Positions 16,670 through 25,715 are shown, numbered from the stretch's first letter. The stretch: DNA of 64,000 bases from Dehalococcoides mccartyi 195 (GCF_000011905.1 NC_002936.3:248001-312000), one strand, 5' to 3'. The notes: generated by a model not told the origin, from the letters alone. Program-made: numbers and translations.

Positions 16670-19276
16670 ATGACAACAGCAACACGTAAATATACGATAG
16701 ACGATATACTGGCCAAACTCCAGGGCGTCAAAAAGAACGGCTCCGGCTGGATGGCCTGCTGCCCTGCGCATGCCGATAAAAACCCGTCACTATCAGTATG
16801 CGAAAAGAGTGGCAAGATTTTGATCAAATGCTTTGCCGGATGTAGCTATGAGACGATCATGTCCGCGTTGGATATGCCTGTTAATGATGCAATGCCCAAA
16901 ACTGCCAAGTCATCCAAGAAAAATTCACCGCTGGGTCGGATAGTTATGGCATACCCGTATGAGCAAAAAGACGGATCCATATACTACGAGCATGTACGCT
17001 ACCAGCCAAAAACCTTCAGATTTAGACGCCCGGATCAGAACGGGTACTACATCAATAATATGGATGGGATAGACCATATTTTGTACCGGCTGCCTAATCT
17101 GGTACGCGGGATAGCTGAAGGTAAATCAGTCTACATTGCTGAAGGTGAAAAGGACGTTGATAACATACGAGGCTTAAACTTGGTCGCAACGTGTAATGAT
17201 TGTGGCGCCGGCAAGTGGGAAGACAAATATTCTGATGAATTAAAAGGTGCGCCTCAAGTGATCATTATCGCCGATAAAGACGAACCCGGCCGCAAACATG
17301 CCTCCGAGGTCGCCCTATCCGTACATAACAGAGGCGTACCGGTAAAAATTATAGAGATGCCGGGTGAATTCCAGAAGACTGAGGACGGCTATACAGGGGT
17401 TAAGGACTTTTCCGACTGGCTGAATGCCGGCGGAACTGCCTCCCAGCTGGAAAAACTGGTAGCCGAGGCACCGGTCTATGTACCGCCGCTAATACAGGAC
17501 TCCCTCCGTGAGATATCCGGAGAGCGGTATTGTGTGGAAAACGGCAGGGTCTGTCTAATAAAAGGCGGCAGAGATGGATCGCTGACTCTCCCCCTGTGTA
17601 ATTTTACAGCCAGGGTAACAGAAGAAATAACCAGAGACAACGGGGTAGAAGTATCCAAGTTTTTCCGGATACTTGGCCATGATTACGCCGGTAATAATCT
17701 GCCCGCTATTGAGGTGTCTGCATCATCTTTCCCTGGATTAAACTGGGTAGTATCAGAATGGGGAATGCGGGCCATCATAGGCGCCGGTCAGAGCGTTAAA
17801 GACTGCCTCAGAGAGGCTATGCAGCTGCTCTCCCAAAACGCCCAATCCCGTCATATATATACCCATACCGGCTGGCGTCATATTAACGGGCAAGATATAT
17901 TCCTCTCCCAGGGCGGGGCTATAGGCTGTGATGGAGTGGATGTAGACCTGGAACCCCAGCTGCAGAGGTATTTCCTGGGCACACCGGACCCGGAGAAATT
18001 AAGGGAATCTGTCCGGGCCAGCCTGAACTTTCTCTATATCGCTGACTTGTCCGTTACCCTGCCGCTTTGGACAACGATGTATCTGTCTCCGCTGGCCGAA
18101 GCCCTTGAACCGGCTTTTACCTTATGGCTGGTGGCTGTGTCCGGCAGTTATAAATCAACTCTGTCTGCGTTGGCACTCTGCCATTTCGGAGATTTTGACA
18201 ATAACCATCTGCCGGCGTCTTGGCGGGATACCGGTAACCAGCTGGAAAAACTGTTGTTCACCGCTAAGGACCTGCCGCTGGTTATAGATGACTGGGCACC
18301 TGGTCAGGATAACAATAAGAAACGCGAGTTGGAAGCTAAAGCTGAGCATATCATTCGTGCCCAGGGCAATCACCAGGGGCGCGGCCGGATGCGCTCAGAC
18401 ACAACCTCACGCCTGAGTTATTATCCCCGCGGTATGTTGGTTACATCAGGTGAGCATACACCCTCCGGCCATTCCCATACCGCCCGTATTATCAGCGTGC
18501 GGTTGGAAAAGGAAATGGTTGACCTCGGCTTAATGACCGAGGCTCAGACTAAGGACCGCCACCTATACCGCCAGGCCATGGCCAACTATATCGCCTGGTT
18601 ACAACCGAACTGGCTTGAGCGCAAATGTGAACTCCGGCAGAAATTTACCCAGCTGCGGGCTGAGATTACCAATGAATTAAGCGACTGCAAAATACATTCC
18701 CGCCTGCCGGATGTAGTAGCCATCCTTCTGATTGCGCTGTCTACCGCTTTAGAGTTTGCTAAATCTACTGGAGAGCTTAAGGCAGACGAATACGATTTAT
18801 TCATGAATGAGGGCCGCCGTTATTTCATGGACATGGCCAAGGAGCAGGGCGAAATGGTTGAGGAACAACGCCCAGGTCAGAGAGCTATTGAGGCTATCCA
18901 GGCATCGCTGCGTATCGGTACGGCAGTATTACGCAATAAAAATGATGCCGCGCTGACTGAGTTGCCATCAGGTAAGACCGCTATCGGCTGGCGGGATTAT
19001 ATGAACGGGCATACCCTGCTGGATCCGGCCGCCACTTACCAGGTAATAGTCCAGCACTGCGCAAAGTCCAACAATCCATATACCATCAACGAGCTGGAAA
19101 CATGGCGGGATTTAAACCGCATGGGATTTACTGAGGCCTCCAATGACGGCAGGCCTACGGTCATGGCCAGAGTAACGGCTATCCCGAAGTCATTCCGGGT
19201 AGTCAAGGTTAAAAATGAGGCTATCGGATTGGCTAAAACAACATCCCTGCCGCTGGAAGGCATGGAAAATGTGTAA
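16670..19276 (+). CDS. Primase-helicase (zinc finger, TOPRIM, DUF927-type ATPase)
   Basis: The protein is 868 residues from ATG 16670, which follows GAGGT; an ATG 12 bases earlier is less favoured. It has a CHC2-like zinc finger (CPAH near 30 and CFAGC near 56), a TOPRIM domain (YIAEGEKD near 158 and IIIADKDEPGRKHA near 198), and a DUF927-type region (about 280-420). An ATPase core has VSGSYKST near 489 as P loop and LVIDDW as Walker B. It probably primes and unwinds E22 DNA for autonomous replication. The iteron-like repeats directly downstream support replication from this locus. Confidence 0.85.
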   Translation: MTTATRKYTIDDILAKLQGVKKNGSGWMACCPAHADKNPSLSVCEKSGKILIKCFAGCSYETIMSALDMPVNDAMPKTAKSSKKNSPLGRIVMAYPYEQKDGSIYYEHVRYQPKTFRFRRPDQNGYYINNMDGIDHILYRLPNLVRGIAEGKSVYIAEGEKDVDNIRGLNLVATCNDCGAGKWEDKYSDELKGAPQVIIIADKDEPGRKHASEVALSVHNRGVPVKIIEMPGEFQKTEDGYTGVKDFSDWLNAGGTASQLEKLVAEAPVYVPPLIQDSLREISGERYCVENGRVCLIKGGRDGSLTLPLCNFTARVTEEITRDNGVEVSKFFRILGHDYAGNNLPAIEVSASSFPGLNWVVSEWGMRAIIGAGQSVKDCLREAMQLLSQNAQSRHIYTHTGWRHINGQDIFLSQGGAIGCDGVDVDLEPQLQRYFLGTPDPEKLRESVRASLNFLYIADLSVTLPLWTTMYLSPLAEALEPAFTLWLVAVSGSYKSTLSALALCHFGDFDNNHLPASWRDTGNQLEKLLFTAKDLPLVIDDWAPGQDNNKKRELEAKAEHIIRAQGNHQGRGRMRSDTTSRLSYYPRGMLVTSGEHTPSGHSHTARIISVRLEKEMVDLGLMTEAQTKDRHLYRQAMANYIAWLQPNWLERKCELRQKFTQLRAEITNELSDCKIHSRLPDVVAILLIALSTALEFAKSTGELKADEYDLFMNEGRRYFMDMAKEQGEMVEEQRPGQRAIEAIQASLRIGTAVLRNKNDAALTELPSGKTAIGWRDYMNGHTLLDPAATYQVIVQHCAKSNNPYTINELETWRDLNRMGFTEASNDGRPTVMARVTAIPKSFRVVKVKNEAIGLAKTTSLPLEGMENV

Positions 19277-19308
19277 ATATTTTTTACCGGCGGGGGGTAT
19301 ATCAAAAT

Positions 19309-19541
19309 TTTGGAAACATGGAAACAAACCACTTTTTCCAATCGTGGCTTACGTTGTTTCCAAGACCTGGAAACAAGCCCTAAATTTTGGAAACATTGGA
19401 AACAGACATAATGTTAGCTGGAAACATTTTGGTAACACGATTGATATACGAACAAATAAACTACTTAACAATAATAAAATGGAAACATTTTGGAAACAAC
19501 GTAACTTAGCTTTGAGATTCCTTTATTGTTTCCATGTTTCC
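19309..19541. repeat. Iteron-like GGAAACA repeats, candidate replication origin
   Basis: This 233-bp non-coding stretch lies between the primase-helicase and the serine recombinase. GGAAACA occurs at 19312, 19320, 19369, 19389, 19398, 19420, 19481 and 19492. Its complement TGTTTCC occurs at 19355, 19527 and 19535, and a variant GGTAACA at 19431. Several are extended to TTTTGGAAACA. The region is AT rich. Iterons beside a replication gene suggest an origin; an operator array for the recombinase operon is the alternative. Confidence 0.65.
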
Positions 19542-19563
19542 AAAAGAATAGGAGTTAGCTGAC

Positions 19564-19605
19564 ATGAAGATTGTTAAATCATTCTCAAAGGGCTCGGATA
19601 AATGA
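19564..19605 (+). CDS. 13-residue leader ORF coupled to serine recombinase
   Basis: The ATG follows AGGAG and the ORF encodes MKIVKSFSKGSDK. Its TGA overlaps the recombinase ATG (ATGA). The recombinase has no separate ribosome site of its own, so this leader probably delivers ribosomes to it. Confidence 0.45.
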   Translation: MKIVKSFSKGSDK

Positions 19606-20237
19606 AAGTCGCGTTATATGCCAGGGTAAGCACTCGGGATAAAAATCAGGATCCGGAAGTCCAACTGATGGAGCTGCGGAAATATTGCCAGGAAAACGGC
19701 ATGGAAATAACCAGGGAATATATAGATCATGCCTCGGCCAATGATTTCGTCCGCAGGACGGCATGGAAACAGTTGTTAGTGGATGCATCTGCCCGAAAGT
19801 TTCGGGGGTTACTGGTGTGGAAACTTGACCGGGCATTCCGCGACATTACGGTGGCCACCTCGTCCGTTAAAATGCTGCGCAATGCCGGCATAGATTTTAT
19901 TGTTACCACTGTCCCTGTTCTTTCAGTCCAAGGTCCAGCTGGAGACCTGATGTTTAACATCTATGCCGCTTTTGCCCAGTTTGAAAAGGACACCATTATT
20001 GAAAGAGTTAACGCCGGACTTTCAAGAGCAAAGGCTAAGGGTAAGGCATTCGGTCGCCCAAGAAAGGCAATAGACTTCAATAAGGTTTTGGAAGCCCACG
20101 AGATAGCCTGCTCACGGGTTAACCGGATTACTAAAGAAAATCAGGGTTATTCCGAGACGGCGAGGATATTGAGCGAGCAGACCGGGCTAAGAATTACAGC
20201 CGGTTGGGTCTATAACCGGATAAAGGCCGGCAATTAA
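19602..20237 (+). CDS. Small serine recombinase (resolvase/invertase family)
   Basis: The 211-residue protein has an N-terminal catalytic domain with the nucleophile S10 (YARVS) and a conserved DRAFRD arginine segment near 80. It also has the E helix (QFEKDTIIERVNAGLSRAKAKG) followed by GRPRK and a C-terminal helix-turn-helix. The size fits a resolvase rather than a large serine integrase. Its expected job is resolving multimers. A res-like palindrome lies just downstream. It is translationally coupled to a 13-residue leader. Confidence 0.9.
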   Translation: MKVALYARVSTRDKNQDPEVQLMELRKYCQENGMEITREYIDHASANDFVRRTAWKQLLVDASARKFRGLLVWKLDRAFRDITVATSSVKMLRNAGIDFIVTTVPVLSVQGPAGDLMFNIYAAFAQFEKDTIIERVNAGLSRAKAKGKAFGRPRKAIDFNKVLEAHEIACSRVNRITKENQGYSETARILSEQTGLRITAGWVYNRIKAGN

Positions 20238-20240
20238 AAT

Positions 20241-20331
20241 GCTTCAAAAAACCCACCCCCATTTTTGCATAAATTTTAAAGCCAAAAATCTTATCGGATG
20301 GGAGGCTTCAAAAAACAAATGATTTTTGAAG
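20241..20331. promoter_or_regulatory. Candidate res site for the serine recombinase
   Basis: CTTCAAAAA and its complement TTTTTGAAG form a 26-bp site at 20306-20331 with an 8-bp centre. A direct copy of the left half (GCTTCAAAAAAC) lies at 20241-20252. The size and symmetry fit a resolvase crossover site with an accessory half-site. Confidence 0.4.
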
Positions 20332-20350
20332 GAATAGTTGAGGTGACGGC

Positions 20351-20884
20351 ATGACAGCCAAAGGGTTCAAAATAGAAGCCTGCGGAATGGGGTTTAATAA
20401 TACCGGTTATCCCGGAGCATTTACACCTGTGGTTGTAAGCATAATCAAATCCCTCATTAGCGGTAATATCCTGCACTTATTCTCTGGCTCCAGCACGATA
20501 GGAAGTGAGCGAGTAGATATTGCACATCAAAATGCTACGGCAAATTGTACTGTTGAGGAATTTATTGCACAGGATAAACGTCACTGGGATTGGGTTATTC
20601 TTGACCCCCCTTACCAAATTACACGCACTGATGCAAAGCTAAATGGGTATGGAATAAAGGGGGCCGTTTCGTCTTGTGTCCAAAAGAGGCGTCCGTTAAT
20701 TAGCTGGTTGCGTCAACATGCTGATAACGTAATATGGCTAGACCAGTGTGCGCCAATAATTAAAGGATTTAAGCGAGAAAAATTATGGTTATTGTTGCCT
20801 GGTGGATTTCATTCAGTGCGTGTACTGACGTGGCTTAGCCGTAACCAAATAGAGCTGCCATTAGTAACCAGCAACAGGCAATAG
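20351..20884 (+). CDS. Methyltransferase-like protein with DPPY motif
   Basis: The 177-residue protein contains LHLFSGSSTIG (about 41-51), resembling an AdoMet-binding motif I, and LDPPYQI (about 84-90), resembling motif IV of amino DNA methyltransferases. It is short for a stand-alone modification enzyme and I see no obvious target-recognition domain. It may be an orphan phage-type DNA methylase that protects or marks element DNA, or an inactive derivative. The start ATG follows GAGGTGACGGC. Confidence 0.65.
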   Translation: MTAKGFKIEACGMGFNNTGYPGAFTPVVVSIIKSLISGNILHLFSGSSTIGSERVDIAHQNATANCTVEEFIAQDKRHWDWVILDPPYQITRTDAKLNGYGIKGAVSSCVQKRRPLISWLRQHADNVIWLDQCAPIIKGFKREKLWLLLPGGFHSVRVLTWLSRNQIELPLVTSNRQ

Positions 20885-20895
20885 GAGTGTAAGAG

Positions 20896-20955
20896 ATGAC
20901 AGCAATTAAAGAGCTCCTTTGTAAAGAGATAAGACATCAAAATTCACAATTGTAA
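20896..20955 (+). CDS. 19-residue ORF
   Basis: The ATG follows GGAG at a good spacing, and the ORF begins MTAIKELLCK. It is very short, but it lies 11 bp after the methylase-like gene on the same strand. It may be a coupling peptide or chance. Confidence 0.3.
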   Translation: MTAIKELLCKEIRHQNSQL

Positions 20956-21009
20956 AAAATGATGGCCTATCTTAATAAAAATTGTGCTAAGGGAAAGGAA
21001 AGAAAATCA

Positions 21010-21552
21010 ATGAAAACTGTTTTAACTAAAATCAAAGGTATCACCCCATTATTGATGCACAGATTCCCGATGGCGGGGGCAGACGATACGTCAAAAAGAC
21101 GCACCGGCGTACCAGATTGGAAGGCAGAGGCTGAACTATCGTTATACAAGGATGATCATGGACAAATTTATCAGCCAGCGAGCCATATTGAAGCCTCGCT
21201 TAAAGAGGCCAGTAAAACACTAAAAATACCAGGCAAACGAGGGGCAACCTATTCAAAACTCATTGGTTCCGCTGTCTCTGTTTCCCCTGATGCTATCACT
21301 CATTTGATACAGAATTATGAAACCGATAGTCGTCCTGTTGTCATACAGAAAGCACGGATAGTACGTTACAGACCAATATTTAAGGAGTGGGAATTAGAAT
21401 TTGAAATCAATATTGGAGATGAACAAATTCCTATTGAGGTTGTTAAACAGGCCTTAGATCATGCCGGACTATACGTAGGGATAGGTGATTTTCGCCCAGG
21501 ACGTGGGGGTAAATTCGGTAAATTCATAGTTACAAAATTTATTGAGCAATAA
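21010..21552 (+). CDS. Early protein with C-terminal Gly-rich loop, possible RAMP-like fold
   Basis: The protein is 180 residues from ATG 21010 (AAAGGAAAG upstream); a GTG/ATG 17 codons earlier lacks support. The N-terminus KIKGITPLLMHRF and the C-terminal GIGDFRPGRGGKFGKF are the recognisable features. A Gly-rich loop before the final strand is a feature of RAMP proteins. This is only a visual resemblance and no catalytic residues are evident. It belongs to the early operon. Confidence 0.6.
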   Translation: MKTVLTKIKGITPLLMHRFPMAGADDTSKRRTGVPDWKAEAELSLYKDDHGQIYQPASHIEASLKEASKTLKIPGKRGATYSKLIGSAVSVSPDAITHLIQNYETDSRPVVIQKARIVRYRPIFKEWELEFEINIGDEQIPIEVVKQALDHAGLYVGIGDFRPGRGGKFGKFIVTKFIEQ

Positions 21553-21562
21553 TGCAGCATAC

Positions 21563-21645
21563 AGGGTAGGGCGGGGCATGGTCTGGTAAGGCACGGTGGG
21601 GCTAGGACGGACCGGGCGGGGAGGGGTAAGGCAGGGCAGGGTAAG
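21563..21645 (+). promoter_or_regulatory. G-rich leader with potential G-quadruplex
   Basis: Degenerate G-run units (GGTAAGGCAGGGCAGGG and similar) fill the gap between two early genes. At 21614-21636 four runs of at least three G are separated by loops of 1, 1 and 7 bases, fitting the standard G-quadruplex pattern on the coding strand, upstream of the next start codon. Confidence 0.5.
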
Positions 21646-21663
21646 GTTTTAAAAAGTGAGGAG

Positions 21664-21864
21664 ATGATAAAAATGAGACATCTTAAAGCAGTCTGGCCGG
21701 ATGGTTCTTTTATTGAAGGCATTCGTCCCAAGAATAGACTATTCGAGAGCCCCGGCACGCATCATTTAATAGTTACCGAAACGAATCTTGATAAACAAAA
21801 TTTAATAGGTAAGCGAGTCGCTATTCCGATTTGCGGACCTCAGTATTGGGTGGTTATGGAATAA
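21664..21864 (+). CDS. Small early protein
   Basis: The 66-residue protein starts at an ATG after GAGGAG; a second in-frame ATG at codon 4 is possible. It is mainly beta by appearance (HHLIVTETN, KRVAIPICGPQYWVV). I do not recognise the family. It lies downstream of the G-rich leader and 24 bp before the next early gene. Confidence 0.55.
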   Translation: MIKMRHLKAVWPDGSFIEGIRPKNRLFESPGTHHLIVTETNLDKQNLIGKRVAIPICGPQYWVVME

Positions 21865-21888
21865 ACACAAAAAAGAGGAGTGAACAGC

Positions 21889-22353
21889 ATGGAAAAAGCA
21901 ATTGTAAATTGTCCTAAGGTCGTAACGTTCGGCCAGATACGGTCATTTAAATCCAAGCAGATTATAGAAGAAGGTGAACCGGTCTGGCTGGATATAGAGT
22001 TCGAGGCATTTTTAGAGCAGTATGAACTAAAACTGCTGCTGGATATCAATAAAATGAGATATCCGATTGATTTCATAGCGGTTTCATTTGCTGGAACGGA
22101 TGAAAATACCCCTCACAGAGTAGTTACGTTTGAAGAGATAGACGACGTTCAGATGAAACCATCTGTAAACGTACCTGGGCGTGGGCAGAATAATCCAGGC
22201 TCGATGCTAAGTGCCTTAATCCATGGAAATATTAAGCCAATCATGCGGGTATCGTTTAGCGCAAACGTGCCCGAGAACTATCAGGAACCCCGAATCGCTT
22301 CATCAACCATGGGAGTAAAAACAATCATATTCAACTTTATGGGGACTAAATAG
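21889..22353 (+). CDS. Early protein of unknown function
   Basis: The protein is 154 residues from ATG 21889, which follows AGAGGAG; a GTG nine bases upstream is inside that site. It is soluble, with alternating strand-like and charged segments. There is no recognised domain. It lies 12 bp before the Cys-rich gene and belongs to the same early transcript. Confidence 0.6.
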   Translation: MEKAIVNCPKVVTFGQIRSFKSKQIIEEGEPVWLDIEFEAFLEQYELKLLLDINKMRYPIDFIAVSFAGTDENTPHRVVTFEEIDDVQMKPSVNVPGRGQNNPGSMLSALIHGNIKPIMRVSFSANVPENYQEPRIASSTMGVKTIIFNFMGTK

Positions 22354-22365
22354 AGAGGTGAATTT

Positions 22366-22635
22366 ATGAGCAGGACAGGTGTTGTTGAACGGGGAGAGGA
22401 TGATTTTAACCTACGAATGCTTCAGAATGAACTGGATATCTGCGCCGAGGAAATGGGAAGCGCTGGCTGTGAAGGGTGTTCATGCCAGCGCCTCTGTGAC
22501 CGTTTATGGGCGTCAATAAAGCCCGCCAGAGATAATATGCTGTCAGTGGATGAGTATTTTGATTACAGCCGGAAGTTTAAAGAGCTTCGGGCGGCAAGAT
22601 ACTGCCGCCAGTATTTGCCGTTGATTATCGCCTGA
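22366..22635 (+). CDS. Small Cys-rich protein (copy 2)
   Basis: This is identical to the protein at 8-277. Here the upstream context is visible: ribosome site GAGAGGTG and the early gene ending at 22353, which shows it is the last gene of the early operon. It converges on the late operon with an 11-bp 3' overlap. Confidence 0.7.
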   Translation: MSRTGVVERGEDDFNLRMLQNELDICAEEMGSAGCEGCSCQRLCDRLWASIKPARDNMLSVDEYFDYSRKFKELRAARYCRQYLPLIIA

Positions 22636-22969
22636 ATGACAGGATTACGCCTAAAACAGTACCGGCTGATATAGGCCAGAGTAAAAACCACTTGATTACA
22701 GACCATCCGCCATCCAGAAATGAATAATCCCATGCTACCAGTTTCGGTAAAGCGTGGGTGAAAAACCCGATTAAACCGTTTGTGAAATTCGCAATTGTAA
22801 TGCCAATATTGGCCATCGTGCTATCGGTATAACTCATTACCTGGAACCCCAGTAAGGCATTAAAAAAATTCTGCTCGGCAGTACCTATCCAAACACCGTC
22901 AAGTATCAGACACATAGCATTGCCGATTACGAAGGCAAATACTACCCATACCAGCCATTGAGGACGCAT
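22625..22969 (-). CDS. Small three-helix membrane protein (copy 2)
   Basis: This is identical to 267-611: 114 residues, three hydrophobic segments, one-base overlap with the preceding gene. It is the distal gene of the leftward structural operon. Confidence 0.7.
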   Translation of the reverse strand: MRPQWLVWVVFAFVIGNAMCLILDGVWIGTAEQNFFNALLGFQVMSYTDSTMANIGITIANFTNGLIGFFTHALPKLVAWDYSFLDGGWSVIKWFLLWPISAGTVLGVILSFRR

Positions 22970-24729
22970 CAGAGACTCACCGTCTTTCTGTTTACCAGTT
23001 CAGTAGCCGCTACGACTACAAATGGCAGGACTGTCCATAAATCAGCTCCCAAAGCGGCAGACAAGAACCCTGTCCAGATACCACCTGCGATGATACATGG
23101 CAATAATTTACGGGTTACTCCGAACGATATCATGGTAATAGCAGCTCCGCCGCCGAATATAAACGGATACCAGACAAATTCAAGCGGGATACCTGCTTCG
23201 GATATAATCTCATTTATAGGGGACAGGAATTCAAGCCGGTCAGGATCCAGCGCTCCGAAAAATCCGGCAGGCGTATCAGAAATTTCATCATCATCTATAA
23301 TCTGAATACCTTTGTCATCTCCAGAAACTACTAATGCGCTCAAATTGTAGGCGTTGTAGCTGATTATAGCTGCCGAGACATCCGCATCGGTGGTTGTTGT
23401 CCGGAATGAGGGCGTGGCATCATTACTATTCCCGGATAGATCCGTAAATGTAGTGGCGTATTGCCATTCCCACGAGCCTTTTAATACCCCACCAATCGTT
23501 ATTTTAGCGTAGTACAGGTAAGGCATGGATCCGTTAGCCCCGATAACCCAGTTATTGGCATTATCAGTAATAGAGCCAGCATAAGCGGCAGAATCAGCCA
23601 ATATATTGTCAACGTATAAAGAAAATGTTCCCCCGGATAAAACAGTTTTTACTGTATGGTCGCTAGATATTATTCCGGTAGCTGTTAGTGTTACAGCAGG
23701 AGTATAGCCACCTACAACAAAATAATAATCATAACTGTCTGCTGACCAAGTTACGCCGCTGTCCGATGACGAACACTTAGTTCCACTGGCATAAGCATCC
23801 GAATTTTCTGACCACACCTTAATATAATTAGAAGCGTCTCCAGTCGGGCAAGAGAAAGCCAAGGCATAAGAAGTTCCGGAACTTAATTTTGCTGACTGAC
23901 TTAAGTAAAATGTTTGGGCGCCAGCTGACCCACTGATAGTAGATGCGCTAATTGATCCAGTTGCAAGCGCAGTACCAGTTGGCACTCCTCCAGATACGGC
24001 GTAGATATATACATTAAAATTTCCGCTTGGCGCTAATATTTTCTGACACCATAATGTAATACTGTTGACATATATATCGCTAATAGGGATAAAAGTTTGT
24101 CCATACCAATTTGCTCCGTAGACTCTGGATGTGGTGGCTGAATAATATGTGGCTTGGCTAATATTTGCTGCTGATCCGATTAGCGCAACAATTTCGCCTG
24201 CATTATTCGGGTAGCAAATATAAGCACCGCCTTTGTCGATTATTAATTTGCTGGTCCCGCTGGATGTATTTATATACCCACTCAACTCAATCTCAAAATC
24301 ACTCCCCAGCTCCAAAGACGCAGAATCAACAACGCTCATACCGGCTGTGTCAGGGAAATAGGCCAGTTTACCGCCCATAGCAGTTTCACCGCCTGTATAC
24401 AGGCTGTAATTAAGAACGGAATTCTGCGCTATCTGGTCAATCCACATAATCCACGGATCAGATCCTTGCCCGGGCATAAAAGGTATGTCATTACCGATGG
24501 AATCACGCAGGGCCAGATTAGTAAAGCCCGAATTAATGTAATACCCGTCCAGCAGGCTTTGGGTCGACCAGGTAAACGGCGCTGACACTTTCATGGCCGT
24601 ATAACTGCTATTGGTAGCCCGGATATCCGCCCGGTATATAGCATCTGTTATATCAGACGCTAAGATAGTGCCCGGCCCAATCAGCACGGACATGACAAAC
24701 ATACTGACTGCGATAATAAATTTTTTCAT
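22969..24729 (-). CDS. Exported LamG-like surface protein (copy 2)
   Basis: This is identical to 611-2371: signal peptide, split DUF2341/LamG-like ectodomain and hydrophobic C-terminus. It overlaps the upstream gene by 4 bp. Candidate spike or attachment protein. Confidence 0.8.
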   Translation of the reverse strand: MKKFIIAVSMFVMSVLIGPGTILASDITDAIYRADIRATNSSYTAMKVSAPFTWSTQSLLDGYYINSGFTNLALRDSIGNDIPFMPGQGSDPWIMWIDQIAQNSVLNYSLYTGGETAMGGKLAYFPDTAGMSVVDSASLELGSDFEIELSGYINTSSGTSKLIIDKGGAYICYPNNAGEIVALIGSAANISQATYYSATTSRVYGANWYGQTFIPISDIYVNSITLWCQKILAPSGNFNVYIYAVSGGVPTGTALATGSISASTISGSAGAQTFYLSQSAKLSSGTSYALAFSCPTGDASNYIKVWSENSDAYASGTKCSSSDSGVTWSADSYDYYFVVGGYTPAVTLTATGIISSDHTVKTVLSGGTFSLYVDNILADSAAYAGSITDNANNWVIGANGSMPYLYYAKITIGGVLKGSWEWQYATTFTDLSGNSNDATPSFRTTTTDADVSAAIISYNAYNLSALVVSGDDKGIQIIDDDEISDTPAGFFGALDPDRLEFLSPINEIISEAGIPLEFVWYPFIFGGGAAITMISFGVTRKLLPCIIAGGIWTGFLSAALGADLWTVLPFVVVAATELVNRKTVSL

Positions 24730-25715
24730 GCGTGTTTACCCATCAATAAATATCCCAGATACAGAGCATTAAGCAGCGTCAGAATGGCCAGAATAGCCGG
24801 ATGCAAAAAACCCATCAGAGTTGAGCCATTCAACACATGGATGCCCGCAATCATAGCCGCCTGGTTGTCTGACCATTTGCTCTGTCCCCAGACAAACAAT
24901 AGAATAACCAGTACTCCCACCCCGAAGCTGGTCACTATCTGCCAGTCCATGGAGAACAGTTCGGCCAATCCGGCTAGAAACGCTCCTACTACTGTTCCGT
25001 CCCATTGCAGTTTCCATTCATCAATTTTAATCGGGTTCCAGTCACGGTCTGAAGTATCAATAGTCTGGTTTTGCACCGAGAATATTTTGGGGCACATTGT
25101 CTGTAATCCAGGGATTGTGCCCTTGCCATAGGCCGCGCCGGTATCGTTTAAGATCGTGCCCTGATTAGTTTCAGTAAGGAGTTTGACCGCCCAGTTGATT
25201 TCCAGGGTACGGCATACCTCTATAACCCAGTTGCCCATCAGCACCTGATTCTCTGATTTAGTATCAAGCTGACTGTAATCAGAGCCGGTCAGGGTATAAT
25301 TAACCTCCGGCGGGCTCCCCCAGTATTGTGGAGAGCCAACCATTTTTACTATCAGAGCAGCTTCCCATACGGGTGAATTATCAGCTGTAAAATAGAAGGC
25401 TGAATATCCCATGCCATAGCCGGAGTCAGCATAAGCGTAGGGTTCTACCGCTCCCAGCTGGGTTACTCCGTCAGTATCCATTAAGCGGAAGTGGAACAAC
25501 TTGTTAGCCGGAGTAGTAGGCTGTCCAGAATCATAAGCAATAGTGTATTTAAATGCATACAGACTATCGCCGGCCTCAACGATATTATGAACCACTTGCA
25601 CATCGTCTATTGAGAAGGTGGTAGGAGTAGTGGGATCAGCCGCCATTACCTGGGCAGCAGGACTTCCCAGTACCAAGACTACCGCCAGTAATAAGCCGCA
25701 AAGCACCTTTTTCAT
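24726..25715 (-). CDS. Exported protein with C-terminal membrane helices (copy 2)
   Basis: This is identical to 2368-3357: signal peptide, about 210-residue ectodomain, three C-terminal hydrophobic segments. It overlaps the ATPase gene by 4 bp. Confidence 0.75.
   Translation of the reverse strand: MKKVLCGLLLAVVLVLGSPAAQVMAADPTTPTTFSIDDVQVVHNIVEAGDSLYAFKYTIAYDSGQPTTPANKLFHFRLMDTDGVTQLGAVEPYAYADSGYGMGYSAFYFTADNSPVWEAALIVKMVGSPQYWGSPPEVNYTLTGSDYSQLDTKSENQVLMGNWVIEVCRTLEINWAVKLLTETNQGTILNDTGAAYGKGTIPGLQTMCPKIFSVQNQTIDTSDRDWNPIKIDEWKLQWDGTVVGAFLAGLAELFSMDWQIVTSFGVGVLVILLFVWGQSKWSDNQAAMIAGIHVLNGSTLMGFLHPAILAILTLLNALYLGYLLMGKHA

Noticed and set aside
21459-21758. Minus-strand frame rich in Pro, Leu and Cys opposite the G-rich leader
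   Set aside because: Its composition is explained by the complementary C-runs, and it overlaps two genes on the other strand without a ribosome site.
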